Notes under the pieces: generated by a model
The model's input: the letters and a program-made list of their open reading frames with translations, nothing else
What the model was told of the DNA's origin: nothing
Database searches by the model: none
Shown: in pieces, positions 19,782 to 29,819 of the stretch
How the letters are laid out: each line of letters starts with the position of its first letter
How positions within the stretch are numbered: the first letter of the stretch is position 1
Program-made: the position numbers and the translations under genes
NCBI GenBank assembly: GCA_025355165.1
Contig: JANYAD010000172.1
Location: 44,277-108,276 of the forward strand
From: Gammaproteobacteria bacterium
GTDB taxonomy: Bacteria > Pseudomonadota > Gammaproteobacteria > Steroidobacterales > Steroidobacteraceae
Length of the DNA stretch: 64,000 nucleotides
Direction of reading: 5' to 3'

Positions 19782-21728
19782 TCAAGGCCGGGCGGGGCGG
19801 CACAAGGATGCCACGGTCGATACCAGCAACTGCGGGTCCAGCGGTTTGACCAGATGTTCCTGAAAGCCTGCCGCCAGCGCCTGCACGCGGTCCTCCATCC
19901 GTGAGAATGCGGTCAGAGCGATCGCAGGCAACTTTGAAGCATCATGGCCTGCTTCGCGCAACGCCGCCAGCAGCTCGTAACCATCCAGATTCGCCATGCC
20001 GATATCGCTGATCAACAGGTTCGGCGTACGGGATTGAACGCTGGCCATTCCAGCCGCGGCATCGTCGGCCTCAATCACGGCGGCCCCGGCGTCGGACAAG
20101 ACCCGGGCAGTCAAGGCTCGGGAGTCGGCATCGTCGTCAACAATCAACACGACGATACGTGAGAAGTCGAAACTGCGGATCAGTTGGCTGTCGCTCTCCT
20201 GGGCCTCCTCGCTGCGTTGGCTTAACGGCAGTAACACCTCAAATTTCGCGCCACACCCTCGTCCCGCGCTTGAGACTTGGATCGTGCCCCCGTGCAGGTC
20301 CACCAGCTGCTTGACGATCGCCAGGCCCAACCCCAGGCCCCCGTGCGACTTGCTGGTAGTCGCATCCTGCTGGCTGAATCGCTCGAAAATGCGCGGCAAG
20401 AACTGCGGCTCGATTCCCCTGCCTTGATCGCGGACCATTAATTGGAACTGGTTGCCCGCGCGCCCTGCGCTCAACTGCACCAGCCCCCCCTTCGAGGAGA
20501 ATTTGACGGCGTTGGTGAGCAAGTTCAAAACAATTTGTTGAAGACGCGCAGGATCGGCATCCACCCGCAGTGAATCATCTTCGAACGATGTCTGTATCTC
20601 GATGTCCGCGGCCAAGGCAGTTGCCGAAATCGTATCCAGAGCCGCGCGAATGATCGGGTACGGATCAATATGTTCCGGCGCACAGCGTATGCGGCCGAAG
20701 GTAATTCCGGCGTAGTCCAACAGATCCGATATCATTCTCGCCTGCAGTTTCGAATTGCGTTCGATCGACTGCAGGCCGCGCCGCATCGGCTCGGTCAGCT
20801 CCGGATTGCGGTTGAGAATGGTTGCCCAACCGACGATGGCGTGCAGCGGATTTCGCAGTTCGTGCGATAGGGTTGCCAAAAACTCTTCCTTGGCCCGATT
20901 GCTGCGCTCGGCTTCCGCGCGAGCGGCGCGTTCGCTCGCGAGCAAGCTCGCGCGCGCCTGCTCGGCGCGCAATCTTTGCGTGATGTCGATGGCAATCAGC
21001 ACACTCGTCCCCGCGATATTCTCCTGGATGATTTGCCAGTCCATTTCGATGTGGCTGCCGTCGCCCTTTTTGAACTTCACGTCCTGTTTCCACGGACGGC
21101 GGCTGCCTTTTAGCGCCTCCGACAGAGCTGGTAAATCAAGCGATGCCCCCGCGAGTGAGTAGTTCAGCGAGCGTCCCGCGAGCTGCGCGATTGAATAACC
21201 CGTCAGCGCGCAGAACGCCGGGTTCACGCTGGTGTAGTTAAAAAGATCATCCAGAAAGGCGATTCCTACGGGTGCCAGATCAAACATGGCGCGCAATTTT
21301 GCGTCCGCGCCGCGCCGCAGGTTGTCGGCTCTCCTGGCAAAAAGCAGCGTCCGTACGGTGGCAATCAGCACCGGAGCCTCGACGGGGCGCGTCAAGTAGC
21401 TGTCGGCGCCGGCTTCAATTCCCATCGCAAAGTCAGCCGACTGGATGAAGGTCGCCGTTAAGTGCAAGACCGGCAGCTGCGCCGTAGCCGGATTGGCGCG
21501 CAGGCGCCGGCATACCTCGAAGCCATCGAGGTCGGGCAAGTTCACATCCAGCACAATCAGGTCCGCAGAGCTTGCTTTGGCCAATGCTTCCGCGCCCGTA
21601 ACGGCTTGGATAACCTCATAGCCGACCGACTTCAGCACCCGGCTGGTCGCGTAAAGGGCGGCCGGATTATCATCGACCGCGAGAATGCGGACGGGCCGCT
21701 CTGTGCCTTTCTCGATGCGCTGGTTCAT
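19782..21728 (-). CDS. Hybrid histidine kinase: receiver-PAS-HisKA-HATPase-receiver
   Basis: ILAVDDNPAALYATSRVL...LIVLDVNLPDLDGFEV; LATLSHELRNPLHAIVGWA; GGLGLGLAIVKQLVDLHGG; second receiver VVLIVDDDADSRALTARVL...LLISDIGMANLDGYELL. Confidence 0.9.
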   Translation of the reverse strand: MNQRIEKGTERPVRILAVDDNPAALYATSRVLKSVGYEVIQAVTGAEALAKASSADLIVLDVNLPDLDGFEVCRRLRANPATAQLPVLHLTATFIQSADFAMGIEAGADSYLTRPVEAPVLIATVRTLLFARRADNLRRGADAKLRAMFDLAPVGIAFLDDLFNYTSVNPAFCALTGYSIAQLAGRSLNYSLAGASLDLPALSEALKGSRRPWKQDVKFKKGDGSHIEMDWQIIQENIAGTSVLIAIDITQRLRAEQARASLLASERAARAEAERSNRAKEEFLATLSHELRNPLHAIVGWATILNRNPELTEPMRRGLQSIERNSKLQARMISDLLDYAGITFGRIRCAPEHIDPYPIIRAALDTISATALAADIEIQTSFEDDSLRVDADPARLQQIVLNLLTNAVKFSSKGGLVQLSAGRAGNQFQLMVRDQGRGIEPQFLPRIFERFSQQDATTSKSHGGLGLGLAIVKQLVDLHGGTIQVSSAGRGCGAKFEVLLPLSQRSEEAQESDSQLIRSFDFSRIVVLIVDDDADSRALTARVLSDAGAAVIEADDAAAGMASVQSRTPNLLISDIGMANLDGYELLAALREAGHDASKLPAIALTAFSRMEDRVQALAAGFQEHLVKPLDPQLLVSTVASLCRPARP

Positions 21729-22585
21729 GGCTGCGCTGCTCCATCGCGATACTGCACGGGAATGAGCACGGAAAATCGAGAACCCTTTCCCAGCTCGCTT
21801 TGCACCGCCACGGTACCGCCCAAAAGTTCTGCGAATTTCTTGGACAGCGACAGACCCAGGCCGGTGCCACGCAGGCGTTTATGAATTCGCGTATCCAGCT
21901 GCACAAAATCCGCAAAGAGGGACGGCAAGTGGTCTTCAGCAATCCCGATCCCCGTATCGCTGACCGCGAACTCCACTTTATCGCCCTCGAGCGATCGGAC
22001 GGAAACCCGAACTTCTCCCTGAGAGGTAAATTTCAATGCATTAGAGATGAAATTGCGCAATATTTGCGACAATTTTTTGTCGTCGGTATACAAGCGCGGC
22101 ACAGACTGGGGTTCCTCGAATACCAGAGTGACGTTTGAGCTTGCGATGATCGGTCGGAACATGCCACGCAGTGCCGAAAACAGATCGACCATCTCGAACC
22201 ATTCGGGCGATATGGAGATTCGGCCGGCCTCCACCTTGGCCAGGTCGAGCAGGTCGTCGACCATTTCGGTCAGTTCTCGAACGCTTCCTTGTACGAATTG
22301 CAGCTGCCGCGTTTGTTCTTGCGTCAGCGGACCATCGAGGCCGCTGGTGAGAATGTCGGTGACGCTCGTGATGGAGGCCAACGGCGTGCGGAACTCATGA
22401 CTCATATAGGAGAGAAAGCGACTCTTAAGGTCGGCCGCTTCTTTGAGATGAATCGCATTCTCATCGAGCTCGGCATACAGCGCGACCACACCCTTGTTGG
22501 TTTCGGCAAGCTCAGCCTCGATATTGGCAAAGTCGGCCTGCTGCTGCGCAACTTGCCTGCGCAATTGGGCCAGCTCTTCGCTCAT
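21725..22585 (-). CDS. Sensor histidine kinase (HisKA-HATPase, coiled N-terminus)
   Basis: MSEELAQLRRQVAQQQ start at 22585; FLSYMSHEFRTPLASITSVTDIL; GTGLGLSLSKKFAELLGG. ATGA overlaps with both neighbours. Confidence 0.85.
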   Translation of the reverse strand: MSEELAQLRRQVAQQQADFANIEAELAETNKGVVALYAELDENAIHLKEAADLKSRFLSYMSHEFRTPLASITSVTDILTSGLDGPLTQEQTRQLQFVQGSVRELTEMVDDLLDLAKVEAGRISISPEWFEMVDLFSALRGMFRPIIASSNVTLVFEEPQSVPRLYTDDKKLSQILRNFISNALKFTSQGEVRVSVRSLEGDKVEFAVSDTGIGIAEDHLPSLFADFVQLDTRIHKRLRGTGLGLSLSKKFAELLGGTVAVQSELGKGSRFSVLIPVQYRDGAAQP

Positions 22586-23616
22586 TGGCCGTGCCGCGCC
22601 ACGATGACCGTGACATCGTCTCGCCCCCGCGAATAGTCTCGATAGAGCACCGCGGCAATGATCGCGGGGTGACGCTGGGCCAGGCCCGGATAATCCGCCA
22701 GGCTCCAGCGCGATGAAAGGCCATCGGAATGCATCACGACGTAGCTGCCGGCGGGCATCGGGTATTGAAATTGCTGGGTGCGCACCATTTGCAGGCCCAA
22801 GGTGCCGTTGTGTGAAACCATTCCGCGAGGCCTGGCTTCGGTGACCACCGCCCCGCTGATGTTGCCGACTCCCGCATACTCGATCGTCAGCTGCGTGGTA
22901 TTCAATCTTGCGCAAGCGGCAGCCGTGCCGCGGGTGCCGGACGCGGCCCGATGCATCGCGCGCATGGCCTCTTCGGGGCGATCAAAGGGATTGTTGACAA
23001 AGGCGGCCACCGCAGCCTTGGATGCGCTCGCCGCAAGGGGACCATGACCCAAGCCGTCAGCCACCAGAATGCTGATGAACTGCTCGTTATCGGCAATCCC
23101 CCAGCTGTCGCCGCATTCAATTTCGCCTGCCATGGCAAGGCTAATCACACCCAGCTCGAGCTTGGGTGCGCTGGGTAGGGCCGTTTGACGGGCCGTCGCG
23201 CGACCGCGGATGCGAGACAGCAAGGCCGTTCCCTGCCCCGGAATGGAGAAAATATCGAATACCGTGGAGAGGCGGAAAATGGCGCCAAGGCCGGTGCCGG
23301 CGGTCCCTCTCGTTGAATGACCGTCGCGCAGGCAGGCCTGCACATCGCTCATCCCAGAACCCTGATCGATGCCGAGGATTTCAAATTCCGGTTGAATCGA
23401 ATCATCGAGCACCTGAGTGAGCACCGTTCCTCGACCGGCATGGCGGAAGATGTTGTTGGCGATCTCAGTGGCGACGATACCCACTCGGCCGACTTGGGTC
23501 TCATCAAAGCCATATTGCTCGGCCATGCCCATCGCCCTGCGGCGGCATTCTCCCACGTCGCTTTGATCGGCAATCGCCAGGCTTGACTGTAAGGATTGAA
23601 TGATTCGCCCCATCAT
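22582..23616 (-). CDS. HATPase (RsbW/T-like) plus SpoIIE/RsbX-type PP2C phosphatase fusion
   Basis: VATEIANNIFRHAGRGTVLTQVLDD...IDQGSGMSD; then SLAMAGEIECGDSWGIADNEQFISILVADGLGHGPLAASASKAAV. Confidence 0.85.
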   Translation of the reverse strand: MMGRIIQSLQSSLAIADQSDVGECRRRAMGMAEQYGFDETQVGRVGIVATEIANNIFRHAGRGTVLTQVLDDSIQPEFEILGIDQGSGMSDVQACLRDGHSTRGTAGTGLGAIFRLSTVFDIFSIPGQGTALLSRIRGRATARQTALPSAPKLELGVISLAMAGEIECGDSWGIADNEQFISILVADGLGHGPLAASASKAAVAAFVNNPFDRPEEAMRAMHRAASGTRGTAAACARLNTTQLTIEYAGVGNISGAVVTEARPRGMVSHNGTLGLQMVRTQQFQYPMPAGSYVVMHSDGLSSRWSLADYPGLAQRHPAIIAAVLYRDYSRGRDDVTVIVARHGQ

Positions 23617-24020
23617 TTCCAGCGGGTAACCGTGACCCGTGTACCTTGGCCCACCGCCGAGTCGAGTTCGAATTCATTGACCAGGCGGCGCGCACCTGAA
23701 AGTCCCAAGCCCAGTCCGTGGCCGGAGGTCCACCCATCCGTCAATGCGAGTTCTAGATTCGGGATACCGGGGCCCTCGTCCTTGAAAGTGAGCCGCAGCC
23801 CGCGTTTGATCCCATCCAAGAGCACTTCCCAGATGAGCACACCACCGCCTCCATAAATGAGGGCATTGCGCGCCAGCTCACTCGCTGCGGTCACGATCTT
23901 GGTTTGATCGACCAGGGAGAACCCTTGTTCCTGCGACAGTCGCCTAACCGTCTGCCGCCCGAGCACGATATCGCGCTCCGTCTTGAGTGGCAGCTCACCG
24001 CTGGAATGAAGCGTCGTCAT
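23613..24020 (-). CDS. rsbT: RsbT-like serine kinase/anti-sigma regulatory factor
   Basis: VTAASELARNALIYGGGGVLIWEV, LTFKDEGPGIPNLELALTDGWTSGHGLGLGLSGARRLVNEF. Start (24020, 24029 or 24083) uncertain. Confidence 0.85.
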   Translation of the reverse strand: MTTLHSSGELPLKTERDIVLGRQTVRRLSQEQGFSLVDQTKIVTAASELARNALIYGGGGVLIWEVLLDGIKRGLRLTFKDEGPGIPNLELALTDGWTSGHGLGLGLSGARRLVNEFELDSAVGQGTRVTVTRWK

Positions 24021-24381
24021 CGCCGTCATCCATCGAACGCCTGAGCAGTTGCATTCCACGATCCACGTTGAGCGCCGTTGCAACGCCGGGCAATGTAAGT
24101 CCCAGTTCCACCAGCGTAATCGCCACCGCCGGCTGCATTCCGACCAACACCGTCTTGGCGTCTAAAATTTGCGCCATTCCCGAAATGTCTGCAATCATTC
24201 GTCCGATAAAAGAGTCGACCATTTCCATGGCAGAAATGTCGATGAGCACGCCCTTTGCGCCCTTGGTTTGGATGGCATTGGTCAAATCATCTTGCAGCCG
24301 CATGGCCAGTTCATCGTGCATATCCACCTGGATGGTCACCAGCAGGAACTCGCCCATGCGCAAAATCGGGATGCGATCCAT
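23995..24381 (-). CDS. rsbS: RsbS-like STAS domain stressosome scaffold
   Basis: MDRIPILRMGEFLLVTIQVDMHDELAMRLQDDLTNAI...GVLIDISAMEMVDSFIGRMIADIS is a typical RsbS with the conserved D-S phosphosite region. Confidence 0.9.
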   Translation of the reverse strand: MDRIPILRMGEFLLVTIQVDMHDELAMRLQDDLTNAIQTKGAKGVLIDISAMEMVDSFIGRMIADISGMAQILDAKTVLVGMQPAVAITLVELGLTLPGVATALNVDRGMQLLRRSMDDGDDDASFQR

Positions 24382-24384
24382 GGG

Positions 24385-25233
24385 TTACTTCTTGGTAAAA
24401 GCGATGCCGCTTCGCTTGAGCGCCAGTGCCAAGGCATCGGCCAGATTCGCTTTCGTGGTCACTCCGTGAAGATCGACTCCCAAGTGCACGATCGTTTGAG
24501 CGATCTGCGGACGAACGCCGCTGATGATGCAGTCGGCACCCATGAGTCGAAGCGCGGTCACGGTCTTGATCAAATGTTGAGCCACCAAGGTGTCCACGGT
24601 CGGAACTCCCGTGATGTCGATGATGGCGATTTGTGATTCGGTTTCGACGATCTTCTGCAGCAATGACTCCATCACCACCTGGGTACGCGCGGAATCGAGG
24701 GTGCCGATCATCGGCAAGGCCAAAATGCCGTCCCATAATTTGACCACCGGGGTGGACAACTCGAGTAACTCGTGCTGCTGGCGATTGATGACTTCTTCGC
24801 GGGTTCTTTGATAGCTCTTAACGGTGTGCAGGCCTAGTTTGTCGAGCAACACGTTCATTTGCCAAAAATGATCGGCCATTTGCATCGCATCGCCGGCAGA
24901 CTCATCCTTCAATATGTCGAATAAAACCCGCTTGAGGGAAAAGATGAACAGCGCCGTCTCATCGGAGGAGAAGCCGGCGAGCACCCGGCGCCTGGACAAG
25001 TCTTCCAAAAAAGCTCGAACCTCGAGCCATTCGCTGCCGTTGATGTCGTCCAGCTGGTTGCTTTGGACGGCCGGATGAAATAGTTCTAAAAACTGCCTGG
25101 CTTGTTGTTCCAACTCCGTCGAGGAGAGCCTGCCCTTGGCCGACCCCGCCGCGCTCGTCAATTGCTTTGTCCAGATCGCCTGAATATCGGCGCGACGCTT
25201 CCCGAACGCATCGGAAATCGTGGTGTTTTTCAC
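24385..25233 (-). CDS. rsbR: RsbR-like stressosome sensor: N-terminal RsbRD-like domain plus STAS domain
   Basis: C-terminus IAIIDITGVPTVDTLVAQHLIKTVTALRLMGADCIISGVRPQIAQTIVHLGVDLHGVTTKANLADAL; N-terminal helical domain. Confidence 0.85.
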   Translation of the reverse strand: MKNTTISDAFGKRRADIQAIWTKQLTSAAGSAKGRLSSTELEQQARQFLELFHPAVQSNQLDDINGSEWLEVRAFLEDLSRRRVLAGFSSDETALFIFSLKRVLFDILKDESAGDAMQMADHFWQMNVLLDKLGLHTVKSYQRTREEVINRQQHELLELSTPVVKLWDGILALPMIGTLDSARTQVVMESLLQKIVETESQIAIIDITGVPTVDTLVAQHLIKTVTALRLMGADCIISGVRPQIAQTIVHLGVDLHGVTTKANLADALALALKRSGIAFTKK

Positions 25234-25448
25234 GGTCCATCCCCTGTATATGTAGTCCTAGGATGGCGCCGGAGTCGCGAATTAGCAATGGGAGGGTTGG
25301 GCTCGCGGTTTATGTCGAGAGTGAGCCCCGCAAGAGCCGCCGGAATTCGTGCAAAAATCCCGGCTTAGGATGTCCAAGCGGGCATTAAAAACTCGAAAAC
25401 ATGATGTTTGTGCCGCGCTGAAATGGGGAGCGTCAGACACTAGGCTGA

Positions 25449-26324
25449 TCACCCCTGCTCACCCGTCGGGTTCGGCTCGGCATCCTTTGGCTGGTCGCGG
25501 ATGCCGCCGAGGCAGGCGGTGAATTCGGCGCCGAAGAGAAATATCTGCGCCGTGTAGTACAGCCACAAGAGCAGCGCCACGAACGAGGAGGCCGCGCCAA
25601 AGGCGGAGGCCTGAGTGGAATGGGCCAGATACAGACCGATGATCCAGCGTCCCGCATCGAACAACACCGCGGTGAGCACGCCGCCGATCAACACGACTTT
25701 CCACGGTAATCTGCGCGTCGGCATATAGCGGTAGATCAGGGCGAACAACGATGACACCAGCAGCAAGGAGATGAGGAAATCCACCAGCCCGATCAAGCCG
25801 ACCACGGCGGCCTGCGGCGAGAAGTGCGTGCGAACACCTGCAAGCACGGTGGTGACGGTGAGGGACACCAGCAACAAAAACCCCAAGGTCAGAATAAAGC
25901 CGAACGACAGGAAGCGCGTGCGCACCCAGCCGCGGATACCCACGGATGCGGCGACGGCGCCTCCCCAGATTTTTTCGAGCACTTCTTCGAGGGCGGCGAG
26001 CACCGTGGTCGCGCCGATCATCAAAGTAACGATGCTGGTGAGAGTCGCTACCAGGCCTTGCGCCTGTTGCGAACTTTGCATGGCGTTCAACAGCACCTTG
26101 GCGGTCGCAGTGCCGAAGAGGCCTTGCAGCTGCGCGCCGATCTGGCCATACGCGGCATTCTTTCCCACGATCGCCGCGGCCACGGTCAGCAAAATGATCA
26201 ACAGCGGCGCCAAGGAAAAGGCGCAATAGAACGCCAGCGCCGCCCCCGTGGTCGAGGCATTGTCGGAGCTCCAATAGCGCGCGGCGCAGGTGCTCAAGCT
26301 TAAAAGTTTGCGCAAGAAATTCAC
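25449..26324 (-). CDS. YihY/BrkB family inner membrane protein
   Basis: ASTTGAALAFYCAFSLAPLLIILLTVAAAIVG; LPWKVVLIGGVLTAVLFDAGRWIIGLYL; LLLWLYYTAQIFLFGAEFTACLG. Confidence 0.9.
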   Translation of the reverse strand: MNFLRKLLSLSTCAARYWSSDNASTTGAALAFYCAFSLAPLLIILLTVAAAIVGKNAAYGQIGAQLQGLFGTATAKVLLNAMQSSQQAQGLVATLTSIVTLMIGATTVLAALEEVLEKIWGGAVAASVGIRGWVRTRFLSFGFILTLGFLLLVSLTVTTVLAGVRTHFSPQAAVVGLIGLVDFLISLLLVSSLFALIYRYMPTRRLPWKVVLIGGVLTAVLFDAGRWIIGLYLAHSTQASAFGAASSFVALLLWLYYTAQIFLFGAEFTACLGGIRDQPKDAEPNPTGEQG

Positions 26325-26567
26325 GAATGCCTTTCATTTTCAGGGAGTCGACATTATCCCACGGCGGGTGGGCCAGTTCCGCTCCGTGCTTGACTTATGG
26401 TGCTTTGACTTAAAGTAGCCAAGGGCCAAAGTGGCGCGCGAAACGCTCTATTTGCCTTGTTTTTAAGCCAAATCCCCATGTCGCCGCAAGCTCACGTCGG
26501 TTTCCGGCGACATGCCTTCGCGGCCTTGGCTTACGTACCATGGACTCGTTAAAACAGGAGTTAAAAC

Positions 26568-27776
26568 GTGTCGACCAATCTGACTTATGCGGCCGAGGCG
26601 GCCTCGAGCAAAACGCTGGAAGCGTTGGCTCAGGTCATCCAGGCCCTGGCGCCGGAAGTGTCCAGCGTGTCGTTCCATGATTTCGCCGCGGACACGTTGT
26701 GGCTCAGCGATGACTTCCTGCTGCCCGAGGATCATAAGCTGGTTGAAGATTCGATCGGCGATTCGGGCACCAACATGGAATTCACCTACGCGCCGCGCGA
26801 GGATGGCAACTACTCGCTCGCCATTCCGGTGCGCGATGGCAATGGCGCCATCAACGGCGCGGTGCGGTTGAGCATCGATGCCGGGATCAAGGACACGCGC
26901 ACGGATGAAACCTTGCAACAAAAGCTCGCGCCCGTCTTCACCTGCCTGTCGGCCGAATTCGAACGGCGCCAAGGGTTTCCGCTGCTCATCAGCGAGGACA
27001 ACCACGAGGGCACGATGATCCAAAACGCGCTGCATGCCGAGCGCTACGAGCTATTTCTGCAGCCGATCTGCTCGCTGCACGACAATGCCAGACTGGCTCA
27101 CTACGAAGTGCTGCTGCGCCTGCGCACGGTGGACGGCAGCCTGATCGCTCCCAAGGCATTCTTCGAGCGCGCCGCGCAGCAGCGTTTGATGCCGAGCATA
27201 GATCGATGGGTGGTGCGCACCTTGCTGGTCTGGCTCGCCAAAAATCGCAAGCTCTGGTCGAGGGTGCCCTCGGTGTTCTCCATCAACCTATCCGCACAGT
27301 CCATCACCGATGAGCGGTTCATCGGTTTCGTGGAAGCCTGCGTCATCAAGAGCGGCATTGCGCCCAATGCGCTGTGTTTCGACATCACCGAGCGCCATGC
27401 CGCGTCGGGCAACATCAGCGTGACGGAGTCCATGCGCCGTCTCGAGGTGTTGGGCTGCGAGGTCGCGCTCGATGATTTTGGCGCCAATTCGCCCACGTAT
27501 GGGTACCTGCGCTCCATACCGGCGCATTATTTCAAAATCGACAGCTCATTAGTGGGCGCGGCGCCGAACGATCGGGTGGCGCGGGCCATGATCTCCGCCA
27601 TCGTGCGCATGGCGAGCGACTTAGGCGTGCAGACGGAGGCCGAGTCGGTGGAATCGGATGTACAACTGCAAGCGGTGCGCTCCCTCGGGGTGGACTTCGC
27701 GCAGGGCTATCTGTTGGGCCGGCCTCAATCACTCACCGGATTCGACTTCCGCCCGAGCCTAAGTCACCTCAATTGA
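26568..27776 (+). CDS. EAL domain c-di-GMP phosphodiesterase
   Basis: GTG start; YEVLLRLR, FSINLSAQSI, FDITERHA, LDDFGANSPTYGYLRSIPAHYFKID, TEAESVES, QGYLLGRP motifs all present. Confidence 0.85.
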   Translation: MSTNLTYAAEAASSKTLEALAQVIQALAPEVSSVSFHDFAADTLWLSDDFLLPEDHKLVEDSIGDSGTNMEFTYAPREDGNYSLAIPVRDGNGAINGAVRLSIDAGIKDTRTDETLQQKLAPVFTCLSAEFERRQGFPLLISEDNHEGTMIQNALHAERYELFLQPICSLHDNARLAHYEVLLRLRTVDGSLIAPKAFFERAAQQRLMPSIDRWVVRTLLVWLAKNRKLWSRVPSVFSINLSAQSITDERFIGFVEACVIKSGIAPNALCFDITERHAASGNISVTESMRRLEVLGCEVALDDFGANSPTYGYLRSIPAHYFKIDSSLVGAAPNDRVARAMISAIVRMASDLGVQTEAESVESDVQLQAVRSLGVDFAQGYLLGRPQSLTGFDFRPSLSHLN

Positions 27777-27788
27777 GGCGCTTTCGAC

Positions 27789-29819
27789 TCACCATACCCG
27801 CACCCGTTGTACCGGCGAGAGATACAGCGCCTGGCCCGGGTTCACGGTAAACGCCGCGTACCAAGCGTCCAGGTTGCGCACCGTTTGCGCCCGATATTGA
27901 GCGGGCGCGTGCCCATCGGTGATGATCTGATTGCGCAGTGCGGCCGGGCGCGTCTTCTCGCGCCAGCTTTGCCCGAAGCTCAGGAAAAATAATTCATCGC
28001 TGCTGAAACCGGCCGCCGTCACGGGTTCTGCGCCTTGAATCGCCAGCCGGTACGCATCATAGGCGGCGTTCAAACCCGCGACATCGGCGATGTTTTCGCT
28101 TAACGTCTGCTCGCCGTTCACGGCTAAGTCGGGGAAGGGCTTGTAAGCGCTGTATTGCGCCGCCAGAAGCGCTCCCGATGCGCGGAAATGCGCGAAATCG
28201 TCCGGCTGCCACCAGTTGTGCAAGCGGCCGTGGGCATCGAAAAGCGCGCCCTGATCATCGAAGCTGTGGCTGATTTCATGGCCGATGGTGGCGCCGGTGG
28301 CGCCATAGTCCATCACCAACGGCTGATTCGGATCGAAGTAGGGCGGCTGCAAGATGGCCGCCGGAAAATTCAGTGCGTTCAGTGCCGGCAAGTTCACCGC
28401 ATTCACCAATTGCGCGTTCATCACCCATTCCGAGCGGTCCACCGGTTGCGAGAGCTTGCCGAGATTCTTGCGGTAGTCGAAAGCTTCCGCGCGCTCATGG
28501 TTCCCGAGCGCATCGCCACGCACGATCTTAAGTCCCGCATAGGAGCGCCAATGATCGGGGTAACCCACCCCCACCTTGAGCGCCGCCAGCTTTTCTTTGG
28601 CGATGGCCTTGGTTGCCGGCGCCATCCACTCCAGACGGTCTATGCGTGCGGCGTACGCGCTGAGCAAATTGCGCACCATGGCTTCGGCGCGTACCTTTTC
28701 AGCCGGGGAAAAATAGCGCTGCACATAGAGCTTGCCGACCGCATCGCCCAAGGCGTTGTCGGATGAATCCACGGCGCGCTTCCAGCGAGGTCGTTGTTCG
28801 GGCGTGTCATAGAGGACGCGCCCGTTGAAGGCAAAGCTCTCATCGTCGAATCGCTTCGCCAGGTAGGGCGAAGCGTCTTGCACGGCATGGAAGCGCAGAT
28901 AATCCTTCCAAGCGTCGAGCGATTCGCTGCGGGTGAGCTGCGACAGGCCGACCAGCGCGCTAGGCTGCCATACCACGAAATCCTTCTGGCGATCTAAGCC
29001 GGCTGCGGTGAAAAAACGCTGCCAGTCAAGGCCCGGAGCCTGCGCGTCGAATTGCGCTCGGGTCCAGTGATTGTTGCCGGCGCTCACCTGCTCGGAGGCG
29101 GCGCGCGTCCAGTGCACCTCTGCCATGCGCCGCTCGAGTTCCAGTACCTTGGCGGAGCGCGCTCTTGCCTCGGTGAAGCCCGCGAGCTCGAGCATGGCGG
29201 CGATATGGGCTTGGTATTGTTGACGGATGGCCGTCATGGCCGGCGAGGGGTTCACGTAATACTCGCGGTCCGGCATTTCCAATCCGCCTTGCAGTAGAAA
29301 GGGCGAGTAGCGGTTAGGATCATCGAGATCCTGCGCCACCCACAAGCCAAAAAGATTCGGCGTATGCAAATTGGTGGAATTGAGCACGTCCACATCGGTA
29401 CGCAGACCCGCGCCCAGCGCCGCGGCCAGCTGGTGGCGGTTGGCGATGGCCTCAATCCGCGCAAGCGCCGGCCGCAGGGGCGTCAGTCCCTTCTTTTCAA
29501 TCGTCGCCTCGTCCATGAAGCTTAAGTAGTAATCGCCGATCTGCTGCGTCTCGGATCCGGGGACCGAGCTTTGCGTGGTGGTTTGCACCAGCAATTCATT
29601 GACGCGGCGCGTGGTCAGCTCGGCCAACATGGCGCTGGTTCCATACGAGCTGCGATCCTCGGGGATGTCGGTGGCTTTAAGCCACCCGCCGTTGGCAAAT
29701 TGAAAAAAATCATCGCCCGGCGAGGTGGAGTGGTCCATGCCGGCAAGATCGGGTCCGGCCCATTGGGCAGCGGCCACCCCGGCCAGCAACGCAAGGCCGC
29801 TCAACGCAAATCGATTCAT
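27789..29819 (-). CDS. M13 family metallopeptidase (neprilysin/PepO-like)
   Basis: Signal peptide; ATIGHEISHSFDDQGALFDAHG zinc motif; SENIADVAGLNAAYDAY. Start 29819 overlaps the upstream stop (ATGA). Confidence 0.9.
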   Translation of the reverse strand: MNRFALSGLALLAGVAAAQWAGPDLAGMDHSTSPGDDFFQFANGGWLKATDIPEDRSSYGTSAMLAELTTRRVNELLVQTTTQSSVPGSETQQIGDYYLSFMDEATIEKKGLTPLRPALARIEAIANRHQLAAALGAGLRTDVDVLNSTNLHTPNLFGLWVAQDLDDPNRYSPFLLQGGLEMPDREYYVNPSPAMTAIRQQYQAHIAAMLELAGFTEARARSAKVLELERRMAEVHWTRAASEQVSAGNNHWTRAQFDAQAPGLDWQRFFTAAGLDRQKDFVVWQPSALVGLSQLTRSESLDAWKDYLRFHAVQDASPYLAKRFDDESFAFNGRVLYDTPEQRPRWKRAVDSSDNALGDAVGKLYVQRYFSPAEKVRAEAMVRNLLSAYAARIDRLEWMAPATKAIAKEKLAALKVGVGYPDHWRSYAGLKIVRGDALGNHERAEAFDYRKNLGKLSQPVDRSEWVMNAQLVNAVNLPALNALNFPAAILQPPYFDPNQPLVMDYGATGATIGHEISHSFDDQGALFDAHGRLHNWWQPDDFAHFRASGALLAAQYSAYKPFPDLAVNGEQTLSENIADVAGLNAAYDAYRLAIQGAEPVTAAGFSSDELFFLSFGQSWREKTRPAALRNQIITDGHAPAQYRAQTVRNLDAWYAAFTVNPGQALYLSPVQRVRVW

